A stretch of DNA of 64,000 bases from Ketobacter sp963922875 (lineage in GTDB: Bacteria; Pseudomonadota; Gammaproteobacteria; Pseudomonadales; Ketobacteraceae), in contig CAWUJH010000004.1 in NCBI GenBank assembly GCA_963922875.1, forward strand, positions 434,001 to 498,000. The letters run 5' to 3'. Below, piece by piece: positions 8,189 to 16,684 of the stretch (its first letter is position 1; every line of letters begins with the position of its first letter). Made by a program: the position numbers and the translations under genes. The notes beneath the pieces were generated by a model that saw nothing but the letters and a program-made list of their open reading frames with translations, did not search any database and was not told the DNA's origin.

Positions 8189-10201
8189 CTAATCGTAAAC
8201 TCTTCGCACAATATTACGTACCAAAAACCGCGCAGGATGGATAGCTCTAAGCACTTCTCGGTCAACCGCCTGAGGTTCTCCCGTGATATAGCTGCTGACA
8301 ATTTCTGCCGCGAAAGGGGCGGAGGTAATGCCTCTGGAACCGTGACCGGTACTGATGAACAGTCCCGGCAGATATTCACCTACCGGAAATTCACGTTTTA
8401 GAAACCCTTTGGCCAGATCGGCATACTGGACCTTGTAGTAGTCGGGGTCAGGCAATGGCCCCACAATAGGCAAATAGTCCGGTGTTTGGCAGCGAAATCC
8501 CACCCGGCCCGCCGCTATAGAGGATGGTTCAGCCGCCAAGTCTTGCGCCAGCTGAGGCAGGCTGCTGCGCAACTGCTCATAATTCCATTCATGATCTTGT
8601 GAGCGTAGTTGAGGCGTGGTGATTTTCGGGTTAAATGTGGCACCAACACAATGAAATCCGTGCCAGGCCGGGTTGATGTAGCCATCATAATTAATGGCGT
8701 GTTGGAAGTGCTCAGTGGCGGGGTTGGCGGGCAAATAGGTCACCTGACCCCGCACTGAACGCAGTGGCAAATAATCAGTAAAGCTGAACTGATTGCAGGA
8801 AAACGCAGAGGCTAAGACTACCGCGCTATAGCTTTCGCCGTTGGTGTTGAGTTGCCAACCATGAGATAGACGTTGCATATTATTAATGCCAACGCCTAAT
8901 TGGGTCTTGATATTGCGGTGCTTCAACAACACATCACACAGCATTCTAGGGTTTAGCCAGCCCCCCTGAGTGAGCAAAATGCCGGGCCATTGGCTGTCAA
9001 CGTTATAGCGGGTTTTTAGTGCTTTCACCGTCAGCGGTTGTAGCCAGTCTGTTGGCCAATAATCAGTATCCAGTAACAACTGTTGATCGTTGGCTTCCTG
9101 TTCATTGAAAGCCAGTTGAATAATACCATTGAAATTCCAGTCTTCACCTTCGGCCATGTTGGCGAATTCTAAAACTTTTCGAATCCAGCGGCAGCTGTAG
9201 AGAAAAGCACTTTGGTAATAACGATTCTGGGGAATGTCATGCACGCTTAGTTTTGTAAACGTCATTCCCGTTGGGTTACCTGATGCCTGGGTGGCCGGTT
9301 CAACTTCCGTATCGTAAACGGTTACCTCAAAACCCCTTTGAGCCAGGCAGCGGGCAACCGCGCATCCTGCTAGTCCTGCACCTATAATCGCCACGTTTGT
9401 AGGCGTTGTGGCCGCCGTTATGGTTTCATAGGGAAAGTGAAACCAGGGCTTTTGTTGTGGTTTAAAGGAGCGAGTCGGCAATGCCTCGGGGGTATAGTCA
9501 GCTGTTAATATTTCACGTTTACGACCGTGGCCCGGAACTTTTTTAACGTTGAACCCCGCCTCCATTAACCCTCGTTTTACAACGCCAGCACAGGTGAAGG
9601 TGGCCAATGTGGCTCCCGGCTTAGACAGTCGAGCAATGGCTGAAAACAAGGCTGGTTGCCACATGTCGGGGTTAACCGACGGTGCAAAGCCATCCAAAAA
9701 CCAAGCGTCTACCTGACCATCCAGGGTTTGAAAGTATTCACTGGCATCGCCGAAAAGCAGGTTTAAAGTTACATTCAAGTCTGGAAAAAAAAGACGATGA
9801 AAACCTCTGACATTAGCTGGGTATTGCAGTATTAAGCGTTGATACAAAGCATCAAACTGGGGGTAACGGGTCGCAACCGACAGCAGATCCTCGCTGCGTA
9901 ACGGAAATTTTTCTACGCTCACGTAATGAAGATGGCGGTTACCGCGATTCATCGAGCACCACAGTTGAAGCGCGCACATAAAATTTAACCCGGTGCCAAA
10001 GCCAGTTTCGCCAATGGTGAATCGATTGGTGCTGAGTTGCTGCCAGCGTTCCATTAATCGATTGTTATTAATGAACACATGCTGGGTTTCTGCAATACCA
10101 TCTTCATCACTGAAATACACGTCACCGAAGAGGGAAGATGTAGGTGTTTGGTCATGCCAAAGAATCTGGGCATGGGTTAAGCGGGAGGGGGAATTAGACA
10201 C
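8189..10201 (-). CDS. mnmC: Bifunctional tRNA wobble-uridine modification enzyme MnmC
   Basis: MnmC completes 5-methylaminomethyl-2-thiouridine at U34 of certain tRNAs. Its FAD domain removes the carboxymethyl group and its methyltransferase domain adds a methyl group. The 670-residue protein has both halves in the usual order. The N-terminal SAM-dependent domain carries GETGFGTGLN at residues 64-73. The C-terminal FAD oxidoreductase carries the dinucleotide motif GAGLAGCAVA at about 272-281 and a C-terminal GHGSRGI motif. The start is GTG at 10201. It is divergent from the AEC permease across 58 bp. Length and both domains are typical. Confidence 0.96.
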   Translation of the reverse strand: MSNSPSRLTHAQILWHDQTPTSSLFGDVYFSDEDGIAETQHVFINNNRLMERWQQLSTNRFTIGETGFGTGLNFMCALQLWCSMNRGNRHLHYVSVEKFPLRSEDLLSVATRYPQFDALYQRLILQYPANVRGFHRLFFPDLNVTLNLLFGDASEYFQTLDGQVDAWFLDGFAPSVNPDMWQPALFSAIARLSKPGATLATFTCAGVVKRGLMEAGFNVKKVPGHGRKREILTADYTPEALPTRSFKPQQKPWFHFPYETITAATTPTNVAIIGAGLAGCAVARCLAQRGFEVTVYDTEVEPATQASGNPTGMTFTKLSVHDIPQNRYYQSAFLYSCRWIRKVLEFANMAEGEDWNFNGIIQLAFNEQEANDQQLLLDTDYWPTDWLQPLTVKALKTRYNVDSQWPGILLTQGGWLNPRMLCDVLLKHRNIKTQLGVGINNMQRLSHGWQLNTNGESYSAVVLASAFSCNQFSFTDYLPLRSVRGQVTYLPANPATEHFQHAINYDGYINPAWHGFHCVGATFNPKITTPQLRSQDHEWNYEQLRSSLPQLAQDLAAEPSSIAAGRVGFRCQTPDYLPIVGPLPDPDYYKVQYADLAKGFLKREFPVGEYLPGLFISTGHGSRGITSAPFAAEIVSSYITGEPQAVDREVLRAIHPARFLVRNIVRRVYD

Positions 10202-10259
10202 GTTAGACTCAACAAGATTCGTTATACTGTGGGCATTCTAACACAGTGACAGAAGAGAA

Positions 10260-11138
10260 ATGATGTTTGAGATCATGTTGCCAGTAATGGGGCCGGTAGC
10301 CGTTTGTGTGGCCATAGGCTATCTGTGGAAATCCTTCGGTTGGCACTTTGATACAGAAATGGTAACCCGCTTGATCATGGTTGTGGGGGCGCCTTGCCTG
10401 ATTATTTCCGCCTTGGGGAAATCACCGGTTTCCCGCGCCGGATTGGAGTCCATGATTTGGGCAACGGTGGCGTATGTTGGATTAGGGCTGTTAATTTCCG
10501 GGTTGGTTTTACTGTTGGCCAAGCAGCCATTGCGCAGCTATTTAGGGCCGTTGGTGTTTCCTAACTCTGGCAATATGGGCTTGCCTATTTGTTTGTTTGC
10601 TTTTGGCGAGCGGGGGTTGGTGCTGGGTCTGGCGGTCTTTATGGTGTTGTCGTTCGCTCATTTTACGCTTGGTTTAGCGATGGTGAGTGGGCGATCTCTG
10701 GTAAAAGAAATGGTGTCGAATCCCATTGTCTACTCGCTGATTGTCGCGGCTGCCATGATGTATACGGGTTTGCGTTTACCGCTTTGGCTCGAGCGATCCA
10801 CGGATTTACTGGGTAATATGACCATTCCTTTGATGTTAATTACCTTAGGTGTAAGTCTATCCGGTTTGCGAATCCAACACATGAGTCTGAGTTTGTTTCT
10901 GGCTGTAGCAAGATTTGCACTTGGCGCAGGCATCGGTTGGGTGGTGGCAGAGATGTTTGAATTGCAGGGCATGGCGAGAGCCGTGTTAATGGTTCAAGCG
11001 GCTATGCCCATTGCCGTGTTTAACTATTTGTTTGCAGTGCGTTACCACCGCAATCCGGAGGTGGTCGCGGGTGCGGTGATGTTGTCTACTGTATTATCCT
11101 TTGTCTGGATACCACTAATGCTCACTTATCTCCGTTAA
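10260..11138 (+). CDS. AEC-family transporter (auxin efflux carrier-type permease)
   Basis: A 292-residue integral membrane protein with about ten hydrophobic helices, split into two five-helix halves. The second helix pair carries the glycine/proline-rich stretch of the family (FPNSGNMGLP, about residues 100-109). Proteobacterial members export or import small organic acids such as malonate or malate, but the substrate cannot be inferred here. Two ATG codons are adjacent (10260 and 10263), preceded by AGAAGAGA. Its end overlaps the convergent neighbour by 24 bp, so the two messages are antisense at their 3' ends. Confidence 0.88.
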   Translation: MMFEIMLPVMGPVAVCVAIGYLWKSFGWHFDTEMVTRLIMVVGAPCLIISALGKSPVSRAGLESMIWATVAYVGLGLLISGLVLLLAKQPLRSYLGPLVFPNSGNMGLPICLFAFGERGLVLGLAVFMVLSFAHFTLGLAMVSGRSLVKEMVSNPIVYSLIVAAAMMYTGLRLPLWLERSTDLLGNMTIPLMLITLGVSLSGLRIQHMSLSLFLAVARFALGAGIGWVVAEMFELQGMARAVLMVQAAMPIAVFNYLFAVRYHRNPEVVAGAVMLSTVLSFVWIPLMLTYLR

Positions 11139-12095
11139 ATCAGCTGATAGTCGTTCTATGAGCATTTGATTCATATGATAAAGCTGATCGCGGATAACCG
11201 CATTGGCTTGGTCCATTACCGTAAGGAAACCGTCGATAATTTCTGTACCCATTAAAAAGAGTTTGTGGCTTGGTACCTGAAATGTTCGTTGCGCCGTCAT
11301 CTCATGACTCAACAAATTGATGAAATAATTTAATTTCATATTCAAGTTAGGGAGTTGTTTCAACCCCGTGATATAGGGCAAATAATGCGATGGAAGCACC
11401 TTCAGGTTTTGGTCAAAACGCTCCTTCCGATAACTAAACTCCTGTAACCAGAACCCAACTCGGCTTTCCCATTCCTCATTGGCTTGGCCCATGGCTGCCA
11501 TGTGGGTACCGAGCCCCCGAATGCGAGCCAGATATTCGGTCAGCTCGTAAAGCTCGATCACGCAGGTCTGGCTAAGGGTGGATAGCGGCTGCAGATAAAG
11601 ATTATGGACACGGGCAGTTAGTGCCGCTTGGTCGGATATCTGGGGCGGCGCTCCCAGCACGGCATCAGCGAGTTGTCGGCACAGACGTAATATGAGTTCT
11701 AAAAGGTGTGAATGAAACTCAAAACTGTGGTGAATATCGTCGTTTTCCCAATCTTTGATAATGGTTAACCAGCTCAACACAAGCTGTTGATAGTCGTTCT
11801 CATCCAATGCATGTTGTGCGCTTTTGTTCAGGCATTGTAAATATTCAAACTGAAAGGAGGTCTGTTTTTGTAAAGTTTCCACTTGGCTATGGAAACTTTT
11901 ATCACCGCCTAATAATGCCAAAGTTGCACCACGATGGCGCTGGATGAATCTACTAAGGTGCAAAATAGTGACTAGTATGTCCTGCTGTTGCACCCTCAAA
12001 CTGTGCATTTTGAACAAGTTTTTCGCTTGAACGCACTCAGGTTGGCTGTTTGCCTCGGACTCGTCCATTTGTAAGTAGTGTTCGACGTGACCCAT
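11115..12095 (-). CDS. NIT-like helical protein of unknown function
   Basis: A 326-residue soluble, mostly alpha-helical protein with no membrane segment. Residues about 45-75 contain an RFIQRHRGATLALL stretch that resembles the QxERG signature of nitrate/nitrite-sensing NIT domains. The rest has the spacing of a long helical bundle. NIT domains usually sit in the periplasmic part of receptors or in antiterminators such as NasR. Here there is no signal peptide, kinase, HAMP or ANTAR domain, so it may be a stand-alone sensor or not a NIT domain at all. It overlaps the AEC permease gene 3' to 3' by 24 bp. Confidence 0.6.
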   Translation of the reverse strand: MGHVEHYLQMDESEANSQPECVQAKNLFKMHSLRVQQQDILVTILHLSRFIQRHRGATLALLGGDKSFHSQVETLQKQTSFQFEYLQCLNKSAQHALDENDYQQLVLSWLTIIKDWENDDIHHSFEFHSHLLELILRLCRQLADAVLGAPPQISDQAALTARVHNLYLQPLSTLSQTCVIELYELTEYLARIRGLGTHMAAMGQANEEWESRVGFWLQEFSYRKERFDQNLKVLPSHYLPYITGLKQLPNLNMKLNYFINLLSHEMTAQRTFQVPSHKLFLMGTEIIDGFLTVMDQANAVIRDQLYHMNQMLIERLSADLTEISEH

Positions 12096-12303
12096 GATTT
12101 ACTCCGAACAGTGTTCCTGTCGATTTCTAATAGCTTTTACTCAGTGCCACGCAAATGCCGTGCCATACAGGCCAATAGAATACTGTAAATAGGCGAGCGA
12201 GGCTATTGCCGTTAAACGCTTGATTCTGATACTGCTCATACTTCATTATTCAAAGGCTAATAATCCTACACGACGGTAAACCAACAGAAAAAGGTAGTGG
12301 TTT

Positions 12304-14952
12304 ATGAATGATGTTGATGCGCACGCCCCCCTGAGAAACGATATTCGACTGTTAGGCTCTTTGCTGGGGGACACCCTTGAAGAGCAGGAAAGCCCGGTTC
12401 TATTAGAGCTGGTCGAACAGATCCGTAAAACGGCCAAGGTGGCACGCTCAGGCAAAGTCGACCAAGCACAGCAGTTGTTTGATACCTTATCGAATCTCGA
12501 ACCGGAGAAATTAATCCCTGTCGCCCGGGCTTTTAGTCATTTTTTGAATTTGTCGAACCTGGCCGAACAATATCACCGGGTACGGAGAAGGCGTTCGTAT
12601 CAGCAGGCCAATCGCCAGAACCAACGAGCAACGTTGGCGGAATTATTGCCGCGTTTGCAAGCAGCCAACATCAGTAAAGAAGAAATATTCGCCACCTTGA
12701 AAACTCTGTCCATTGATTTAGTGCTCACTGCCCATCCAACGGAAGTCACTCGTCGCACTATGATTCGTAAATACGATGAAATGACCGATTGTTTGCAGAG
12801 GCTGGATACGGTGGACATGACACCCATAGAGAAGAGCCAGGAGTTGTCACTGTTAAAACGTTGTATTGTTGCGGCCTGGAAATCTGACGAAATTCGCGAA
12901 GATCGGCCCACGCCAGTAGATGAAGCTCGTTGGGGCTTTGTTACCATCGAGCAAACCTTATGGTACGCCTTGCCCGCCTATTTTCGGGAACTTGATGACT
13001 GGTGCCAGCGCTCACTAGGTTGTGCCCTACCGTTGGATATTACGCCTTTTACCTTTTCTTCCTGGATGGGTGGTGATCGTGACGGTAACCCCAATGTCAC
13101 CGCCACAGTAACGGCAGAAGTTTTATTGCTGGCCCGTTGGATGGCTGCAGATTTGTTGAGTCGGGATTTTGAAAATCTTCACATGGTACTTTCCATGGTG
13201 GATTGCAATGAGGAGCTGCGCCAGCAGGTCGGGTCGAAAAAGGAACCCTACAGAGCTTTGCTAAAACCGATACGGGATCGTCTGTTTGCCACCAAAGATT
13301 ATTTGACCGCACGCCTTAAGAATCGCGAGTGGCAAGGAGAAGACCCCATATTCGAGCGTGCTGAACTGAGCCAGGTTCTGCATACCTGTTACCAGTCGTT
13401 AGTTGATTGTGGAATGAAAGAACTTGCGGAAGGTGATTTGCTGGATACCATTCGACGGGTGAATACTTTCGGCGTTACCTTGCTTCGGTTGGATGTGCGC
13501 CAGGAATCTAATCGTCATGCCGACGCGATTGCGGCTATAACCCAAGCCATTGGCTTAGGTGATTACAATGCCTGGGGCGAAGCGGAAAAGCAGGCTTTTC
13601 TTATTGAGGAATTACAGAGCGCCAGACCATTAATTCCCAAGCAGCTTGCCTGTAACGAGGAAGTGCGAGAAGTATTGGATACTTTTTCAATGCTGGCGGA
13701 GCAGAGCATAGACGCCTTGGGAGCCTATGTTATTTCGATGGCACGGAAACCCTCGGATGTGTTGGCTGTCTTGCTGCTGCAAAAAGAGTCGGGCATGAAA
13801 ACATTCATGCGAGTGGTGCCACTGTTTGAAACGCTGGATGATCTGGAAAACGCCCAAGATACCATGGCGCGCCTATTTGAGGTGGAGTGGTACAAAAATC
13901 AGATTAATGGCCAGCAAGAGGTGATGATCGGTTATTCAGATTCCGCCAAAGACGGCGGTTTTCTTGCCGCCGCCTGGATGCAGTATCAAGCTCAAGAGCA
14001 ATTAACCGCACTTTGTGCTCAACAAGAGATTCAATTGACCCTGTTTCATGGGCGTGGCGGTTCCACCAGTAGAGGTGGCGCGCCGTCTCACGAAGCCGTG
14101 CTCTCGCAACCACCGGGAGCGGTGAACGGCAGAATACGTATCACTGAGCAGGGTGAGGTGATACGAGCTAAGTTCAGTCCTTTCGGTGTCGCCATAAGAA
14201 CCCTGCAGCGTTATGTGGCGGCGACTCTTGAAGCAACTCTATTGAAGCAAAAAGAGCCGGATACCCAATGGCGCGCAGTAATGGACCAACTAGCAAAAAC
14301 CAGCATGGTTTCCTATCGGAGTCTATTGCGAGAAGACCCACGATTTCTCAACTACTTTCATAATGCAACCCCTGAGCAGGAGCTGCAGCGCCTGCCCTTG
14401 GGTAGTCGTCCGGCAAAGCGACGACAAGGCGGGGGGATCGAGACTCTAAGAGCCATACCCTGGGTGTTCGCCTGGACTCAAATGCGGTTGATGTTGCCGG
14501 GTTGGTTAGGCGCCGATAGTGCTTTCAAAGAGGCTCTGGATAATGGCCACGGGGCGGTATTGCATGAGATGTATGAAAGCTGGCCTTTTTTTCGAATGAT
14601 ACTGGGCATGCTGGAAATGGTGTTGGCCAAGTCTGATGCTCAAATAGCCGCCTATTATGAGCGTCGCTTGGCCATGGAGGATGATTGCGATCTGGGAAAA
14701 GAGCTACGGCATCGCCTATCTGAAATGATTGATTTGGTAAACGCTATTACGGGTCATACGCTGTTGCTGCAGGACAACTCAGTGATTCGGCGGTCCATTG
14801 AAGTGCGAAACCCTTATTTAGACCCGCTTCACGTGTTACAAGTGGAGTTAATGCGGGCGATGAGAGAAAAGGGGCATGAACTCCCGGAGCAGACTCGGGC
14901 ATTGATGATTACGGTGGCTGGAATTGCAGCGGGGATGCGTAACACCGGTTGA
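12304..14952 (+). CDS. ppc: Phosphoenolpyruvate carboxylase
   Basis: Ppc carboxylates phosphoenolpyruvate with bicarbonate to oxaloacetate, refilling the TCA cycle. The 882-residue length is normal. The catalytic histidine lies in TAHPTEVTRR (about residues 142-151), and the glycine-rich loop FHGRGGSTSRGG is around residues 580-591. The C-terminus ends in RNTG, the usual allosteric-site end of the family. An AAAAGG Shine-Dalgarno lies about 9 nt before the ATG. It stands alone as a monocistronic gene, 208 bp from the divergently oriented NIT-like gene. Confidence 0.98.
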   Translation: MNDVDAHAPLRNDIRLLGSLLGDTLEEQESPVLLELVEQIRKTAKVARSGKVDQAQQLFDTLSNLEPEKLIPVARAFSHFLNLSNLAEQYHRVRRRRSYQQANRQNQRATLAELLPRLQAANISKEEIFATLKTLSIDLVLTAHPTEVTRRTMIRKYDEMTDCLQRLDTVDMTPIEKSQELSLLKRCIVAAWKSDEIREDRPTPVDEARWGFVTIEQTLWYALPAYFRELDDWCQRSLGCALPLDITPFTFSSWMGGDRDGNPNVTATVTAEVLLLARWMAADLLSRDFENLHMVLSMVDCNEELRQQVGSKKEPYRALLKPIRDRLFATKDYLTARLKNREWQGEDPIFERAELSQVLHTCYQSLVDCGMKELAEGDLLDTIRRVNTFGVTLLRLDVRQESNRHADAIAAITQAIGLGDYNAWGEAEKQAFLIEELQSARPLIPKQLACNEEVREVLDTFSMLAEQSIDALGAYVISMARKPSDVLAVLLLQKESGMKTFMRVVPLFETLDDLENAQDTMARLFEVEWYKNQINGQQEVMIGYSDSAKDGGFLAAAWMQYQAQEQLTALCAQQEIQLTLFHGRGGSTSRGGAPSHEAVLSQPPGAVNGRIRITEQGEVIRAKFSPFGVAIRTLQRYVAATLEATLLKQKEPDTQWRAVMDQLAKTSMVSYRSLLREDPRFLNYFHNATPEQELQRLPLGSRPAKRRQGGGIETLRAIPWVFAWTQMRLMLPGWLGADSAFKEALDNGHGAVLHEMYESWPFFRMILGMLEMVLAKSDAQIAAYYERRLAMEDDCDLGKELRHRLSEMIDLVNAITGHTLLLQDNSVIRRSIEVRNPYLDPLHVLQVELMRAMREKGHELPEQTRALMITVAGIAAGMRNTG

Positions 14953-15006
14953 TTTGGTGGGGCTACACTGATTAAATGCTTCGCCTAACTGTTCGAGGAG
15001 CGTTGC

Positions 15007-15888
15007 ATGAAATTGAGATCGATGATTTTACCGGCATTATTGGGTATTCCGGTGGTTGCGGCTCTTCCAATGCTGGCGGGCTGTGGTTCTGAGTCCAATG
15101 ATCCGATTGTACGTGACCCTTTTATCATCTTTTCGGTTAATGGAGTAATAAGCCCGCAGTCCATCACTGTGAAACGCGTTTACATCGATGGTGTGGACAG
15201 TAATAGTAAACCGCTTTACTACCCTTGCAACCCGGACCTGTTTGCCAATGCCGGTGCAGTGGAAATTGCAGCTCCTGATTTTTGTGTAACTGAAACCACT
15301 ACGGCGAATGTTGTGTTTTCGGTACAGTTTGTCAATAACTCTCTGGTTCCCTTAGGGTTACAGTATCAGGGCTTGGGCTACAGTGTACAGATTTTCGAAT
15401 ACGACGCTACGGCTACTGATAGTGTTGGCGTCGAAGTCTGGAACTCCAATTATGCGGAACAGCAGCGGCGCGAAGTGCTGAGGGCAGGAGGCAATGATCT
15501 AGGTGATTTTGACCCCAGTGAAGAGCACTTTATTGAGCTGGGCGCTGCAGAGTCCTTCCCTTCCCAGGCAGCGGGTGCTCAAGTGGTGACTTTCGTTGGA
15601 CGGGGAAATATCAAAGATGGTTACGCTGATGCGGCCTATAGTGTCGATGGCTTATTTGTGCGTCCCACTGATGGTGGGGGAGACCCTTTGTGCGACTGGG
15701 CGGCCATTGAGACGGATTCAGGGACATCACCTTATGAACGGGTTTTGTGTCAAGGTGAAGAGTTATTGCCTTTGCCTTCAGCCAATGACTCTTCCCCGAT
15801 ACAGTATTGGGTTCGGGTGCGATTTAACTTTAATGATTGGCAATCCCAACCCGATGACGTTCTGCTTACTGTCGATCCGGTAGATTGA
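15007..15888 (+). CDS. Predicted lipoprotein of unknown function
   Basis: A 293-residue protein beginning with a lipoprotein signal peptide: a basic start (MKLRS), a hydrophobic core, and the lipobox LAGC with the lipidated cysteine at residue 26. The residue after Cys is Gly, which does not suggest an inner-membrane retention signal. The mature part is acidic and rich in V, S, T, Y and G with several cysteines, consistent with a secreted beta-rich fold. No family is recognised. A GAGGAG Shine-Dalgarno precedes the ATG, and a bidirectional terminator follows the stop. Confidence 0.75.
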   Translation: MKLRSMILPALLGIPVVAALPMLAGCGSESNDPIVRDPFIIFSVNGVISPQSITVKRVYIDGVDSNSKPLYYPCNPDLFANAGAVEIAAPDFCVTETTTANVVFSVQFVNNSLVPLGLQYQGLGYSVQIFEYDATATDSVGVEVWNSNYAEQQRREVLRAGGNDLGDFDPSEEHFIELGAAESFPSQAAGAQVVTFVGRGNIKDGYADAAYSVDGLFVRPTDGGGDPLCDWAAIETDSGTSPYERVLCQGEELLPLPSANDSSPIQYWVRVRFNFNDWQSQPDDVLLTVDPVD

Positions 15889-15897
15889 CGGTAAATT

Positions 15898-15928
15898 AAA
15901 AAGCCGCCTCGATAGGATGCGGCTTTTT
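15898..15928. terminator. Bidirectional intrinsic terminator
   Basis: AAAAAGCCGC (15898-15907) pairs perfectly with GCGGCTTTTT (15919-15928). Because the arms end in A and T tracts, it can end both the + strand lipoprotein message and the - strand membrane-protein message that converge here. Confidence 0.9.
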
Positions 15929-15934
15929 GCTTGA

Positions 15935-16156
15935 TTAGGCGATTAGCTTGTGAGCGGCTTTGTTAATATCTTTACCTAAGCTGGTGCCCGTGCTAATCAG
16001 GGCTGGCACCATGATCGCGCCGAAGATAGTCATAAGATAGACGGAGGCATCCACCAAGGAGAGTCCCCAAAGACCACCTACCAGCAGAGCAAGTACCATC
16101 ATAAATGACAGCCCGTCTACAGCAATTTGCCTAACGATAGTGTTTGAAAGTTTCAT
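15935..16156 (-). CDS. Small two-helix membrane protein, paralogue B
   Basis: A 73-residue protein with two predicted membrane helices (about 14-33 and 38-57) joined by a short turn containing GLWGLS and DA. A conserved amphipathic tail ends DIN-A-HKLIA. It is about 63% identical (46 of 73 positions by eye) to the protein encoded immediately upstream on the same strand, so the pair is a recent tandem duplication. A GGGAGAG Shine-Dalgarno precedes the ATG. I do not recognise the family. Small size and duplication fit a membrane-stress or accessory subunit role, but that is speculation. Confidence 0.75.
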   Translation of the reverse strand: MKLSNTIVRQIAVDGLSFMMVLALLVGGLWGLSLVDASVYLMTIFGAIMVPALISTGTSLGKDINKAAHKLIA

Positions 16157-16201
16157 ATCGCTCTCCCTCTACATTTTTCAATTACAGTTCTTCAATCATC
16201 T

Positions 16202-16598
16202 AAAAGTGTTACCGGTGTAACTGGTTTTGTTACGCAATCAACTTGTGGGTGGCTTCGTTAATGTCCCGACCAAAGTACACGGCAGTGCTCATTAGTACTG
16301 GGACCATCAAAGCACCAAAAATTGTCATGCTGTAAAGCGGTGCGTCGATAGTGCTTAAACCCCACAACCCACCAGCAGCAACGGCTAGAGCCATGATAAA
16401 TAAAAGTCCATCAACAGCGGTTTGTCGAATTATTGCAGGTGCTATTTTCATATTGAACTCCTCCAAACAGGGTTCTTTAGGTTGTTTCTCTAAGGCGGAG
16501 AAACCTTCTCAGCCTTCATTGTTTACAAGTGTACACCACTTTTTTGGGAAGTCTAGTAACAAATTAAAAAAATATTCGTTTCTTTAGGTAACACTTTT
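16202..16598. repeat. 12-bp inverted repeat pair bracketing paralogue A
   Basis: AAAAGTGTTACC at 16202-16213 is the exact reverse complement of GGTAACACTTTT at 16587-16598. One copy lies in the spacer upstream of paralogue B, the other in the region upstream of paralogue A, which is shared with the divergent 16685 gene. They may be binding sites for one regulator. Confidence 0.5.
16230..16451 (-). CDS. Small two-helix membrane protein, paralogue A
   Basis: A 73-residue paralogue of the next gene downstream on the same strand. Shared signatures include RQ-AVDGL-F-M, GGLWGLS, MTIFGA-MVP and HKLIA at the C-terminus. The ATG at 16451 is chosen because GGAGG lies just upstream (spacing about 7 nt); an in-frame TTG overlapping that site is ignored. 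Paralogue B starts 73 bp after this gene ends, so the two are probably co-transcribed. Function unknown. Confidence 0.78.
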   Translation of the reverse strand: MKIAPAIIRQTAVDGLLFIMALAVAAGGLWGLSTIDAPLYSMTIFGALMVPVLMSTAVYFGRDINEATHKLIA

Positions 16599-16684
16599 AT
16601 TTGTATGAAAAACAACCGAATTTTGCTTGTTTTTGCAGCTATACTGAGTAAATCAACAGGTTCCGAGGGATAATTGGTTGTTAA

